64,000 nt of DNA from the NCBI GenBank assembly GCA_016861025.1, contig BOKO01000007.1, positions 186,001-250,000 of the forward strand, written 5' to 3'. The notes under the pieces are model-generated. The model was given only the letters and a program-made list of their open reading frames with translations. It made no database searches and was not told the DNA's origin. This document shows positions 50,903 through 64,000 of this stretch, piece by piece. A program made the translations under genes and the position numbers. Source of the DNA: Chloroflexota bacterium (GTDB taxonomy: Bacteria > Chloroflexota > Anaerolineae > Caldilineales > Caldilineaceae). Positions within the stretch are counted from its first letter, which is position 1. Every line of letters begins with the position of its first letter.

Positions 50903-50940
50903 CGAACAAAAAGGGGCGAGTATTCGCTCCTTTTTGTTCG
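50903..50940. terminator. Terminator after SWIM gene, A/T-flanked on both strands
   Basis: A 17-bp stem with one G-T pair (arms 50903-50919 and 50924-50940) and a 4-nt loop. The arms contain A5 and T5 so it could work in both directions. Confidence 0.85.
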
Positions 50941-51063
50941 CCGACGCCAGCATTGACAATGAACATAGAAGTTGCAGACAAAACGCCGCCGACAGGTTTG
51001 GGCGCTCGACCTCGACTATGATATTCTGCGTTATGTTTGCGTGAAGTCATTTCGGGAGATCGA

Positions 51064-52140
51064 GTGCTCTTGAAGCGTTATTGGCAGCTTGTAATTGGCA
51101 TATTCGTCAGTGCATTTTTCATCTATCTGGCGTTGCCCGGACTTCATCTGCCGGATGTCGTTGAAGCGCTGCAAACGGCGAACTATTGGTGGCTGCTCCC
51201 CGGCGTTGGCGTCTATCTGATCGGTCTTTGGGCGCGAACATGGCGTTGGCAATACATATTACGTCCGGTGCAGCTGGTTCCGGTGAAAACCCTCTTCCCG
51301 ATGGTCTGCATCGGCTACTTTGGCAACAATGTCTTCCCGTTCCGCGCTGGCGAGCTGCTGCGTTCCTACGTGCTCAAACGACGCACTGCCATCGCCATTT
51401 CGACCAGTCTGGCGACCGTGATCATCGAACGCATCACCGACGGATTGGTGATGTTATTGTTCGTATTTCTGGCGCTGCCCTTTGCACCGATGCCCGACTT
51501 CTTTCGCAATGCTGTGATCTTGATGACAGTGCTTTTCCTGGCCGCGACGATTGTGTTTATGTGGATGGCAAGCCAACCGCAACGCGTCGAGCAAGCCTAC
51601 GCACTCGTGGCTGGCTCGCTGTTGCGCGGGCGCGTGCGCCAAAAGAGCGACGATCTCTACCATCGCTTTATGCTTGGTTTGCGCAGCCTCAGCCACCCCT
51701 CCGATGTTATTATGATCTTCTTCACGAGCGTGATCATCTGGCTGCTCGAGACGGTCAAATACTGGTTTGTGATGCACGCCTTTGAATTTTCGGTCAGTTT
51801 CCTGGTGCTGATGTTGATGAACGGGCTGGTCAACCTGGCGACGACATTGCCCGCCGCCCCCGGTTACATCGGCACTTTCGACACGCCCGGCATCAAGACG
51901 CTGGCTGCGTTCGGCGTCGATCCATCGGTTGCCGCCAGCTACACCTTCACGCTGCACGCTGCGCTGTGGGTGCCGGTGACTCTGCTTGGCGGTTATTATT
52001 TCTGGCGCGAACATCTGCGCCTGAGCGATATTGAGGCGGCGCGCCAGCAAGCCGAAAGCGCGCCTGCGCCGCAAGTGGAAGCGCCTCGCCCCGGCGAAGC
52101 GACAGATTCCTCAGCGACGAGCAGTAAAGCACTGTTGTAG
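51064..52140 (+). CDS. Flippase-like membrane protein, LPG-synthase TM/YbhN family
   Basis: A 358-residue integral membrane protein (UPF0104, AglD/MprF N-terminal type) with about eight helices. Characteristic segments are ARTWRWQYILRPV, GYFGNNVFPFRAGELLRSYVLKRR, and the late TLPAAPGYIGTFDTPGI. Such proteins move or modify lipid-linked sugars or phospholipids. GTG 51064 was preferred over the longer frame from TTG because CGGGAG sits 6 nt before it. The tail is Ala/Pro/Glu-rich and cytosolic. It precedes a UDP-glucose dehydrogenase by 42 nt, consistent with a glycan-lipid role. Confidence 0.82.
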   Translation: MLLKRYWQLVIGIFVSAFFIYLALPGLHLPDVVEALQTANYWWLLPGVGVYLIGLWARTWRWQYILRPVQLVPVKTLFPMVCIGYFGNNVFPFRAGELLRSYVLKRRTAIAISTSLATVIIERITDGLVMLLFVFLALPFAPMPDFFRNAVILMTVLFLAATIVFMWMASQPQRVEQAYALVAGSLLRGRVRQKSDDLYHRFMLGLRSLSHPSDVIMIFFTSVIIWLLETVKYWFVMHAFEFSVSFLVLMLMNGLVNLATTLPAAPGYIGTFDTPGIKTLAAFGVDPSVAASYTFTLHAALWVPVTLLGGYYFWREHLRLSDIEAARQQAESAPAPQVEAPRPGEATDSSATSSKALL

Positions 52141-52182
52141 GATGTGTGTATGAGTAGACAGCAGAACAACGGGAGAAGAAAT

Positions 52183-53502
52183 ATGCGAAATATCGCAGTT
52201 GCGGGCACGGGCTATGTCGGGCTGTCCACCGGCACCTGTTTCGCCGACATGGGTAATAACGTCACCTGCATTGACATCAGCGAAGAAAAGATCGCCATGC
52301 TCCAGCGCGGCGAGTCGCCGATCTATGAGCCGGGCTTGAGCGAGATGATCGTGCGCAACATGAAAGCCGGTCGCCTACATTTCACGACTAGCTACGAGGA
52401 GGCGCTCAAAGACGCCGAATTTATCTTCATCTGCGTCGGCACGCCGAGCGGCGTTGATGGCGAGGCCGACCTACAGTACGTGCGCATGGCCGCCGAATCG
52501 GTCGCCCGCACCATGACTCACCCGCTGATCGTCATCAACAAAAGCACCGTTCCTGTCGGCACCGGCGACTGGGTGGCGGACATCATCCGCCGCAGCCAGC
52601 CGGAGCCGGTCGATTTCTCTGTGGTGAGTTGTCCGGAATTTACGCGTGAAGGCTCGGCGATCTACGACTTTATGAACCCAGATCGCGTCGTCGTCGGCAG
52701 CCGTAGCCCGGAAGCCGCCGAAAAAGTAGCCCAACTTCATCTGCCGTTGCGCACGCGTATCATCATGACCGATTTGCGCACCGCCGAGATGATCAAATAC
52801 GCCAGCAACGCATTCCTGGCGACCAAGATCAGCTTCATCAACGAGATCGCCGTGATCTGCGAAAAGCTCGGCGCCGATGTGCAGGAAGTGGCGGAAGGCA
52901 TGGGCTTCGACCGCCGCATCGGTGCACAGTTTCTCAACGCCGGTCTCGGCTACGGCGGAAGCTGCTTCCCCAAGGATGTCAAGGCGCTCGAGCACATGGC
53001 GCTGGTGCACGGCTCGCACCCTTCGCTGCTGCGCGCTGTGATCGATATCAACCGCGACATGCGGCGCTGGGCAGTCTACAATCTGCGTGAACTGTTAGGC
53101 GGCAAGCTCGACGGCAAGCGCATCGGGCTGATGGGGCTGGCGTTCAAACCCAACACCGACGACATCCGCGAGGCGCCGGCGCTGGAGATTGCACATATGC
53201 TGCGCAACGAGGGCGCGCTCGTCTCCGGCTACGACCCGGTGGCGATGAACAACGTCGCCCGCGTCGACAAACACATCCGCCTCGCCGAAGACGCCTATGA
53301 TCTGGCTGACAGCGCCGACGCATTGCTCGTCTGCACCGAGTGGAACGAGTTCAAACAACTCGACCTGGCGCGGCTGCGCGATGCAATGGCGCGCCCCATC
53401 GTCGTGGACGGGCGCAACATCTACGAACCGGAGCGGATGGAAAGCTTTGGTTTTGTCTATCGCGGCGTCGGGCGTCCGCTTCGCACGTCCAACGGAAGCT
53501 GA
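52183..53502 (+). CDS. ugd: UDP-glucose 6-dehydrogenase
   Basis: Oxidises UDP-glucose to UDP-glucuronate for surface polysaccharides. The 439-residue protein has NAD-binding VAGTGYVGLSTGTCFAD, the helical core MIKYASNAFLATKISFINEIA, and catalytic Cys in GYGGSCFPKDVKAL. C-terminal LMGLAFKPNTDDIREAP is typical. The ATG at 52183, with GGAGAAG upstream, was preferred over an upstream in-frame ATG. A GDP-mannose dehydrogenase is less likely but not excluded. The next gene starts 8 nt downstream. Confidence 0.93.
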   Translation: MRNIAVAGTGYVGLSTGTCFADMGNNVTCIDISEEKIAMLQRGESPIYEPGLSEMIVRNMKAGRLHFTTSYEEALKDAEFIFICVGTPSGVDGEADLQYVRMAAESVARTMTHPLIVINKSTVPVGTGDWVADIIRRSQPEPVDFSVVSCPEFTREGSAIYDFMNPDRVVVGSRSPEAAEKVAQLHLPLRTRIIMTDLRTAEMIKYASNAFLATKISFINEIAVICEKLGADVQEVAEGMGFDRRIGAQFLNAGLGYGGSCFPKDVKALEHMALVHGSHPSLLRAVIDINRDMRRWAVYNLRELLGGKLDGKRIGLMGLAFKPNTDDIREAPALEIAHMLRNEGALVSGYDPVAMNNVARVDKHIRLAEDAYDLADSADALLVCTEWNEFKQLDLARLRDAMARPIVVDGRNIYEPERMESFGFVYRGVGRPLRTSNGS

Positions 53503-53510
53503 CGCCGAAA

Positions 53511-54803
53511 ATGGCAATCCACGGCTTGATTCGCACGACGCTCGACAACGGTTTGCAGGTGCTTTTGCGCCCAAGTCACCGCGCACCGGTCGCCAGCTTC
53601 TGGATCTTCTACCGCGTTGGCAGCCGCAACGAAGCGCCCGGTCACACCGGCGTCAGCCACTGGGTCGAACACATGCTCTTCAAAGGCACCCCGCGCTTCC
53701 CACGCGGCGAGTTCGACAAAGCGATTGCGCGCGCCGGCGGCGTCTTTAACGGCATGACGGGGCAGGATTGGACGGTCTACTTCGAGACGTTGCCCGCCGA
53801 CCGCATCGACCTGGCGCTGCACGTCGAGAGCGACCGCATGGCGAACGCCGTCTTCGATCCCGACGAGACCGAGCTGGAGCGCACGGTCATCTTGAGCGAG
53901 CGCGAGGGCAGTGAGAACAGCGAGTTCTACCGTCTGCACGAAGAAGTGCAGGCGACCGCATTCCTGGCGCACAGCTACCGCAACCCGATCATCGGCTGGC
54001 GTTCGGACCTGCGCACACTGACGCGCGACATGCTCTACGCGCACTATCGCACCTTCTACGCCGCCAATAACGCCGTGATCGTCGTCACCGGCGCGTTCGA
54101 GCCGGCGGCGATGCTGGCGCAGATCGAGCAGCTTTTTGGCATACTGCCGCCTGGCCCTTCCACGCCTGCGGTGACGATCGAGGAGCCGCCCCAACGCGCC
54201 GAACGGCGCATCCTGTTGCGCGGCGAAGAGCCGACGGCGTACTACCTGCAAGTCTTCCACGCGCCGCCCGCGCTGCACGACGATTTCTTCCCTTTTGTCG
54301 TGCTCGACTCGGTCTTGGGCGGCGCCAAAGGCATGGGCATCTTCGGCGGCAGCGCCAACAACCGCAGCAATCGCCTCTACCAAGCGCTGGTCGAGCAGCA
54401 GTTAACCGTCGATGTGGCGTCGAGCTTTGGACCGACCATCGATCCAGGGATGTTCACGATCAGTGCAACGCTGGCGCCCGATGTCGAGCACCAGGCTGTC
54501 GAAGCCGCGATCTGGGCGGAGCTCGAAGCGATCCAGCGCGATGGCGTCACCACCGCAGAGATGGAGAAAGCGATCAAACAGACGCGCGCCCAGTTCGCCT
54601 ATAGCAGCGAGAGCGTCACCTACGAGGCGTTCTGGCTCGGCTTCAGCGAGATCGTCGCCTCGCAGGAATGGCTGGCGACCTGGAGCGAACGCCTGCAGGC
54701 GGTCACTGCCGAGGACGTACAGCGCGTCGCCCGCCGCTATCTCCAGCGCCATTGCCAGACCGTCGGCTACTACATCCCAACGCCAGCCACTGAGGAGGAG
54801 TGA
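53511..54803 (+). CDS. M16 zinc peptidase, catalytic-type subunit
   Basis: A 430-residue M16 (pitrilysin/processing peptidase) protein. The inverted zinc motif HxxEH is present in SHWVEHMLFKGT (His 50, Glu 53, His 54), with the third-ligand Glu in VILSEREGSEN (about 130). It lacks the Arg/Tyr pair of the partner subunit. It overlaps the next M16 gene by one base, so the two probably form a heterodimer that cleaves peptides. ATG 53511 was chosen; the open frame upstream lies inside ugd. Confidence 0.9.
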   Translation: MAIHGLIRTTLDNGLQVLLRPSHRAPVASFWIFYRVGSRNEAPGHTGVSHWVEHMLFKGTPRFPRGEFDKAIARAGGVFNGMTGQDWTVYFETLPADRIDLALHVESDRMANAVFDPDETELERTVILSEREGSENSEFYRLHEEVQATAFLAHSYRNPIIGWRSDLRTLTRDMLYAHYRTFYAANNAVIVVTGAFEPAAMLAQIEQLFGILPPGPSTPAVTIEEPPQRAERRILLRGEEPTAYYLQVFHAPPALHDDFFPFVVLDSVLGGAKGMGIFGGSANNRSNRLYQALVEQQLTVDVASSFGPTIDPGMFTISATLAPDVEHQAVEAAIWAELEAIQRDGVTTAEMEKAIKQTRAQFAYSSESVTYEAFWLGFSEIVASQEWLATWSERLQAVTAEDVQRVARRYLQRHCQTVGYYIPTPATEEE

Positions 54804-56089
54804 TGAAAAGCATTGCCAACTCCCTCCCCAACCCAGAAACTGTGTTTCGCACAACCCTTCCCAATGGCCTCACCATCCTTGTGCGCGAGGACCACACGTC
54901 ACCGGTGACCGTGTTGCAAGGCTCGCTGCGCGTCGGCGCCGCCCACGAAACGCCCGAACAAGCCGGACTGGCTGCATTCGTTGCGGGTATGCTGACGCGC
55001 GGCAGCACACACTATGACTACAGCGCCTTCAACGCCGCGGTCGAGAATGTCGGCGCGTCGTTGACCGTCTCAGCGGACATTCACAACACCGATGTCGGCG
55101 TCACTTCGCTCTCCGAGGATTTTGAGCAGATGCTCCGATTGCTCGCCGACATCGTGCGCCATCCCACCTTCCCGGATGAACACATCGAGCGGCTGCGCCG
55201 CATGAAGCTCGTGCACATCCAGGAGCGCGAACAAGACACCGCCAGCGTCGCTGCACGGCGCTTCAACGAAAGCCTCTTTGGGCGCCGCCATCCTTACGGT
55301 CGCCCCACCGAGGGATATCTGGAAAGCGTTGCGGCGTTTCAGCGTCAGGACCTGGTCGACTTTCACGCACGCTGGTATGCACCACAAGGCGCAGTGCTGG
55401 CAATCGCAGGTGATGTCGATGCACGCCGCATTGTCGATGTCTTGGCTGACGCATTTGGCGACTGGCGGACGGACGCGCTGCCCCAACCGACGATCGAACC
55501 AACCCGCGTCGTCGATTTCCAACGCATCCATGCGCCGATGCCCGGCAAAGTGCAGAGCGACCTGGTGATCGGCAGTTACGGTGTGCGCCGCAGCGACCCG
55601 GACTTCTACGCCGTGCGCGTCGCCAACTGCATCCTGGGTCAATTCGGCATGATGGGGCGGCTGGGCGAGCGCGTGCGCGAAGAGCAGGGGCTGGCGTATT
55701 ATTGCTACAGCGCCTCCGTGGCCGAACAGGAAGATGGCCTCTGGTTCGCCGCCGCGGGCGTCAATCCGGTCGACGTCGACGCCGCCGTCGAGAGCATCCT
55801 GGCGGAGTTCGACCGGCTCGGCGCCGAGCCGGTCAACGCCGAGGAGTTGGCGGACAGCCAGGCATATCTGACGGGCGTCGTGCCGCTGACGCTGGAGACC
55901 AACGAAGGCGTCGCCTCGACCTTGCTCAGCATGGAATGGTACGGGCTGGGGCTGGACTATTTGCAGCGCTACCCGGCGTTGATCTACGGCGTCACCGTGG
56001 AGGATGTGCAGCGCGCCGCCGCTCGCCACCTCACACCCAATCGCTGCGTCATTTCGACCGCAGGGCCAGATGCGATAGAAGGCGGATGA
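54803..56089 (+). CDS. M16-family subunit without zinc motif
   Basis: A 428-residue M16 homologue. At the HxxEH position it reads AAFVAG (58-62: Ala, Phe, Val, Ala, Gly), so it cannot bind zinc. It keeps the Arg...Tyr pair in RVREEQGLAYYCYS, which in two-subunit M16B enzymes completes the active site of the partner. A strong GAGGAGGAG ribosome site lies inside the end of the upstream gene; the ATG overlaps its TGA. Together they make an alpha/beta-type processing peptidase. Confidence 0.9.
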   Translation: MKSIANSLPNPETVFRTTLPNGLTILVREDHTSPVTVLQGSLRVGAAHETPEQAGLAAFVAGMLTRGSTHYDYSAFNAAVENVGASLTVSADIHNTDVGVTSLSEDFEQMLRLLADIVRHPTFPDEHIERLRRMKLVHIQEREQDTASVAARRFNESLFGRRHPYGRPTEGYLESVAAFQRQDLVDFHARWYAPQGAVLAIAGDVDARRIVDVLADAFGDWRTDALPQPTIEPTRVVDFQRIHAPMPGKVQSDLVIGSYGVRRSDPDFYAVRVANCILGQFGMMGRLGERVREEQGLAYYCYSASVAEQEDGLWFAAAGVNPVDVDAAVESILAEFDRLGAEPVNAEELADSQAYLTGVVPLTLETNEGVASTLLSMEWYGLGLDYLQRYPALIYGVTVEDVQRAAARHLTPNRCVISTAGPDAIEGG

Positions 56090-56111
56090 CGCAAATCGGG
56101 CGAATTTTTTC

Positions 56112-56155
56112 TGATCCGCGTGAATCCGCCCGATCGGCGTCATCCGCGTTTCATT
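56112..56155. repeat. Dispersed TGATCCGCG-type element
   Basis: About 44 bp with roughly 80% match to 1174-1217, containing repeated ATCCGC words. It sits between the second M16 gene and acpS. Confidence 0.6.
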
Positions 56156-56177
56156 GGTGCTCTTTCGGAGGTTCAAC

Positions 56178-56543
56178 ATGCTTCGCACCGGAGTGGACCT
56201 GATCGAGATCGAGCGCGTGCGCACCGCCGTTGCTGCGCACGGCGACCGTTTTCTGCAGCGCGTTTACACTGCGGCGGAGCTAGAATGTTGCGGTCGCCGC
56301 GTCGAGTCGCTGGCTGCACGCTTTGCCGCCAAGGAAGCGGTCGCCAAAGCGCTGGGAACGGGCGTCTGGCGCAGCGGCGTGACGTGGACCGACATCGAAG
56401 TGACAAAAGCGGGAAATGGAGCGCCCCGACTCACTCTGTATGGCGCCGCAGCCGAGATCGCTCAGGCGATGGGCCTCGTCGAGTGGTCAATCAGCCTTAG
56501 CCATGATCGGAGATATTCGATAGCGTTTGTGGTTGCGATATAG
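56178..56543 (+). CDS. acpS: Holo-[acyl-carrier-protein] synthase
   Basis: Transfers 4'-phosphopantetheine from CoA to acyl carrier protein. The 121-residue protein starts LRTGVDLIEIERVRTAV with the magnesium-binding Asp of the family, and has ARFAAKEAVAKALGTG with the second metal-binding Glu. The end VEWSISLSHDRRYSIAFV is typical. ATG 56178 follows GGAGGTTCAAC. It lies between the M16 pair and cutA. Confidence 0.94.
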   Translation: MLRTGVDLIEIERVRTAVAAHGDRFLQRVYTAAELECCGRRVESLAARFAAKEAVAKALGTGVWRSGVTWTDIEVTKAGNGAPRLTLYGAAAEIAQAMGLVEWSISLSHDRRYSIAFVVAI

Positions 56544-56579
56544 CGTTGTCTATGCATGTAGCGCTGGAGTGCATACCGT

Positions 56580-56918
56580 ATGACTGAATTTATTCAAGTG
56601 ATCACCACCGTGGACAGCGAAGAAGAGGCGCAGAACATCGCCGGTGCAGTCGTCGGCGAGCGGTTGGCGGCGTGTGCGCAGGTGCTCGGTCCCATCTCAA
56701 GCACCTATCACTGGAACGGCGCCATCGAGAGTGCAGAAGAATGGCTGATCTTGATCAAGAGCCGGCGCGATCTTTTCAACGAACTCAGCGGGCTGATCCA
56801 GCAGATTCATCCCTACGACGTGCCGGAGATTCTCGCCATGCCAGTCGTGGAGGGTGCACGCAGTTATCTTGACTGGATGAGCGGCCACCTGAAGCGGGCG
56901 CGTGAGATTGGAGATTAG
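56580..56918 (+). CDS. cutA: Divalent-cation tolerance protein CutA
   Basis: A 112-residue trimeric ferredoxin-like-fold protein linked to copper tolerance. Typical segments: ITTVDSEEEAQNIAGAVVGERLAACAQVLGPISSTYHWNG, IKSRRDLFNELSGLIQQIHPYDVPEILAMPV. The last few codons (encoding REIGD) and the stop lie inside a low-complexity repeat that begins at 56904, so the original C-terminus may have been slightly altered. Confidence 0.94.
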   Translation: MTEFIQVITTVDSEEEAQNIAGAVVGERLAACAQVLGPISSTYHWNGAIESAEEWLILIKSRRDLFNELSGLIQQIHPYDVPEILAMPVVEGARSYLDWMSGHLKRAREIGD

Positions 56919-57025
56919 AGATTGGGAGATTGGAGATTGCCGTCTCCCACTCTCCCCCTCTTGGCTCTTTCTCTCTCCCCCTCTCGCTCTTTCCTTGTCT
57001 TGTCGACTTTCGTCTCTCGTCTCTC
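56904..57025. repeat. Low-complexity GGAGATT / polypyrimidine element
   Basis: Several GAGATTGG units (56904-56938) are followed by an almost pure pyrimidine strand (56940-57025). The reverse complement matches the style and order of the element inside glyQS (61273-61374). It fills the space between cutA and the homocysteine methyltransferase gene. Confidence 0.75.
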
Positions 57026-58900
<1,875 letters not shown>

Positions 58901-58941
58901 TGCGTGCTCATTTCCCTGTATAGTTTCCTCAAAACCGATGC

Positions 58942-58988
58942 AGTATAGCATAATTCAACAGTTCGGGAGGTCCCGTAACGACTATAAT
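58942..58988. promoter_or_regulatory. Divergent promoter elements
   Basis: On the minus strand, TGCTATACT (58942-58950) is an extended -10 for the methyltransferase/MTHFR gene. On the plus strand, TATAAT (58983-58988) is a consensus -10 for the site-2 protease gene, 83 nt before its start. Clear -35 boxes are absent. Confidence 0.5.
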
Positions 58989-59070
58989 GCGAGGATTGAG
59001 GTAAAGGTGTGTCAGACAATATCCGTTCAAACCGCCCCTCGATCGCAAAGAGAGATTTCAGGTGTAATCT

Positions 59071-60312
59071 GTGAGTGAACTCTTTCCCGATGCAACTGTC
59101 GGCGCAGTGGACCACAGCGCATTGCAAGCAATGTCTTTGCAGCGCGAACTGCGCAGCATCATCGAACCCGACCTACTGATCGAATCGATCCAGACGCCGC
59201 GCGAGCCGCAGAAGCAGGGCGTGCTGCTGTTGCGCGGACGGCTGCTGCGCCCCAGCCACATCGCCTTTCCGCGCTGGCAGGCGGAGCTGGCGCGGCGCAA
59301 CTTCACGCCGACGCTGCGTTCAGCCGCAGAGGAGGGCGAAGCCGACGCGCCGCCGGGGGATGTCTTCGTGCGCATCTTTCCGGGCGTCGTCAAGCCGGGG
59401 CGCCCGCGCGTCTGGATCAACTTCGTGCTCTTTGTGCTGACGGTGCTCAGCACGCTGTTCGTCGGCTCGCTCTATGGCGACACGGCGCTGGTGCTCAACT
59501 CAGCGTGGGACTTGCTACGCCCATCAAACCTGTTGCAAGGGCTGCCTTTTGCGGCGACGCTGCTTGGCATCCTGGCCGCGCATGAGTTCGGGCATTACTT
59601 TGCGGCGCGCTATCACAAGGTTGCGGTGACGCTGCCCTACTTCATCCCCATGCCGTTGACCTTTGGCACGCTCGGCGCGTTCATTCAGCTCAAGGAGCCG
59701 ATCCCCGACCGACGCAAGCTCTTCGACATCGGCGTGGCGGGCCCCCTGGCCGGGCTGGTGCTGGCCGTGCCGTTGCTCTTCATCGGGCTGGCGTCGAGCG
59801 AGGTGGCTGTGCCGCCGCCCAACGTGCCGTTGATGTTGGAGGGCAACAGCCTGCTCTATCTGACCGCCAAGTGGCTGGTCTTTGGCGAGATTCTGCCCAA
59901 CCCCGTGACGGGGCGCGATGTCTTCATGAACCAGATCACCTTTGCGGCGTGGATCGGCCTGTTGGTGACGGCGCTCAACCTGCTGCCGGTCGGTCAACTG
60001 GACGGCGGTCACACAGTCTTTGCCATGTTTGGGCGCAAAGCGCGCTACGCCAATCTTGCCACAGTAGCGCTGTTGACAATTTTCGCCGTCGCAGGGCTGC
60101 CATTTGTGCAGGAAGTTCTGCCCGCATTGAGCAACGTCGGCTACAGCGGCTGGTTTCTTTGGTTATTTCTGATCGTGATGATGATCGGCGTCGAGCACCC
60201 ACCGGCATTGGACGATGTGACCACGCTCGACATGCGGCGGCGCATCATCGGCTTTATCGTGATTATCATCTTTATCCTGACCTTTGTACCGGTGCCCATG
60301 CGCGCCATCTAG
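59071..60312 (+). CDS. Site-2 protease family (M50) membrane metalloprotease
   Basis: A 413-residue polytopic protease. The zinc motif HEFGH is in AAHEFGHYFAARY, the third ligand in LLPVGQLDGGHTVFAMFG, and the GxxxN-like loop in VAGPLAGLVLAVP. An N-terminal soluble domain of about 130 residues precedes the first membrane helix. Such enzymes cut membrane-anchored regulators. GTG 59071 was taken as start with only a weak ribosome site. An 86-nt gap containing a G/C repeat separates it from glyQS. Confidence 0.88.
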   Translation: MSELFPDATVGAVDHSALQAMSLQRELRSIIEPDLLIESIQTPREPQKQGVLLLRGRLLRPSHIAFPRWQAELARRNFTPTLRSAAEEGEADAPPGDVFVRIFPGVVKPGRPRVWINFVLFVLTVLSTLFVGSLYGDTALVLNSAWDLLRPSNLLQGLPFAATLLGILAAHEFGHYFAARYHKVAVTLPYFIPMPLTFGTLGAFIQLKEPIPDRRKLFDIGVAGPLAGLVLAVPLLFIGLASSEVAVPPPNVPLMLEGNSLLYLTAKWLVFGEILPNPVTGRDVFMNQITFAAWIGLLVTALNLLPVGQLDGGHTVFAMFGRKARYANLATVALLTIFAVAGLPFVQEVLPALSNVGYSGWFLWLFLIVMMIGVEHPPALDDVTTLDMRRRIIGFIVIIIFILTFVPVPMRAI

Positions 60313-60348
60313 TTTCATGTTGCTCAGCAGGGACGAAGACGACGTGGC

Positions 60349-60376
60349 GCAACTTGCCCCTCGCCCCTCGCCCCGC
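60349..60376. repeat. Dispersed CCCCTCG repeat before glyQS
   Basis: GCAACTTGCCCCTCGCCCC-type sequence, similar to the reverse complement of 1061-1090. It lies just before the glyQS start where a ribosome site would be expected. Confidence 0.5.
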
Positions 60377-60398
60377 AGACAGAATGCGAGTTGTCGAT

Positions 60399-63440
<3,042 letters not shown>

Positions 63441-63448
63441 ACCATCTT

Positions 63449-63479
63449 CTTCCTGGGAGCTATCAACTCCCGGGAAGAT
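63449..63479. terminator. Hairpin between glyQS and stress-protein gene
   Basis: A 12-bp stem with one G-T pair (arms 63449-63460 and 63468-63479), located between convergent genes and without a T-run. Confidence 0.65.
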
Positions 63480-63496
63480 AGCGCTGTACAATTCGA

Positions 63497-64000
63497 CTAC
63501 GGCGTCACAATCACCGTGACCATGATTTTGTCCAGCCAGGTGGCGACCGACACCGGCAGAATGATCGCGCCCTCGCCGATCTGATAAAGAATCTCGGTCA
63601 TCACCTCGATCTGGGGCATGGTGTAGACTTTATGTTCGATCTCGTTTTCGGTCATCTCTTCGATATAAGGGTCGACCTGATGACGGGCGTGCATCAGGGT
63701 CATCACGGTGATGCTGGTTTTGCGCTGTTTTGCCAGTTGCATGGCAAGGCGCATGGCATTGTCGGAGGAAGGATCGCCCATATAGACGACGGTGAAGGGG
63801 CCTTCCAGCGACTGCTGCGCCTGCACAATCACCGGGCGCTGTGTGTTGCGCACGACGGCCTGCGCTGTCGAGCCGGTGCGTTTACCGGGTGTGGTGCCAA
63901 CGCGACCGATGCTGACCATCTGCGCCGATGACCCGGCGGAGAGCACCTCTTGGGTCACACCGCCGCGCACGACCTTGAACGACCACGAAACGCGCTGACG
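63497..64000 (-). CDS. Universal stress protein family, N-terminus beyond window
   Basis: At least 167 residues open to the window edge. The ATP-binding loop typical of UspA appears as GSTAQAVVRNTQRPVIV, followed by what looks like the start of a second Usp-like domain (TVVYMGDPSSDNAMRLAMQLAKQRKTSITVMT). The beginning, with SFKVVRGGVTQEVLSAGSS, could be the end of the first domain. An internal GTG at 63970 is not the likely start. A stress- or nucleotide-sensing role is inferred. Confidence 0.72.
   Translation of the reverse strand, partial: RQRVSWSFKVVRGGVTQEVLSAGSSAQMVSIGRVGTTPGKRTGSTAQAVVRNTQRPVIVQAQQSLEGPFTVVYMGDPSSDNAMRLAMQLAKQRKTSITVMTLMHARHQVDPYIEEMTENEIEHKVYTMPQIEVMTEILYQIGEGAIILPVSVATWLDKIMVTVIVTP

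Noticed and set aside
56580..56918. cutA truncated by the repeat
   Set aside because: The 112-residue length and all core segments are normal; only the last few residues are in the repeat.

Overview
The window reads as a chromosomal segment of a moderately GC-rich (roughly 60%) Chloroflexota bacterium, most likely an Anaerolineae/Caldilinea-type lineage. This is inferred from a one-chain glycyl-tRNA synthetase (alpha and beta fused), an rpsO-pnp pair, a bifunctional homocysteine methyltransferase/methylene-THF reductase, many lipoproteins with Thr/Pro/Ala-rich linkers, and short palindromic or low-complexity intergenic repeats. No rRNA, tRNA, CRISPR, IS element or prophage was recognised.

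Layout. 1-5.3 kb: pyrimidine-nucleoside phosphorylase (cut by the window edge), an Fe-S (6-4)-photolyase-like protein, a 94-bp tandem repeat, an HD hydrolase and an FGGY sugar kinase. 5.3-11.5 kb: a secreted zinc metallopeptidase lipoprotein, a queuosine-precursor transporter, a degenerate beta-lactamase-fold protein read directly behind guaA, and guaA. 11.5-16 kb: rpsO-pnp, with a terminator between them and a long hairpin leader before pnp, then a methyltransferase. 16-21 kb (minus strand): AI-2E-type permease, M19 dipeptidase, HNH nuclease, a coiled-coil protein and a NurA nuclease. 21-26 kb: JAMM peptidase, FAD oxidoreductase, propeller lipoprotein and YfhO-type membrane protein. 26-31 kb: a membrane-anchored Trm112-like protein, a phasin-like protein behind a consensus promoter with two operators, and an MFS-recX-GNAT/pseudo-nitrilase cluster. 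31-38 kb: galE, a xylFGH-type sugar ABC transporter and a lipid kinase. 38-41.7 kb: GTP-dependent PEP carboxykinase and threonine synthase. 41.8-50.2 kb: three tandem paralogous secreted clan GH-A glycoside hydrolases with SH3b domains and a divergent membrane-anchored helical protein. 50.3-50.9 kb: a compact promoter/mini-ORF/terminator unit followed by a SWIM-domain protein. 51-57 kb: flippase-like membrane protein, UDP-glucose dehydrogenase, an M16 peptidase pair (one active-type, one inactive-type), acpS and cutA. 57-64 kb: homocysteine methyltransferase/MTHFR, site-2 protease, fused glyQS and a universal-stress protein (cut by the edge).

Most genes are housekeeping or nutrient-related. 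The less ordinary signals are: (i) the 50.3-50.55 kb unit with a possible 15-residue cationic peptide; (ii) a GNAT-nitrilase fusion that has lost two of its three nitrilase catalytic residues; (iii) a low-complexity repeat sitting in frame in the glyQS linker, with a reversed copy at the 3' end of cutA; (iv) a long hairpin leader before pnp, reminiscent of RNase III/PNPase autoregulation; (v) paired palindromic operators on the phasin-like gene and paired inverted repeats before pckG; (vi) several degenerate enzymes (beta-lactamase-like, GH18-like, M16-like). No clearly new multigene defence system is visible; the NurA/coiled-coil/HNH trio is the nearest candidate.
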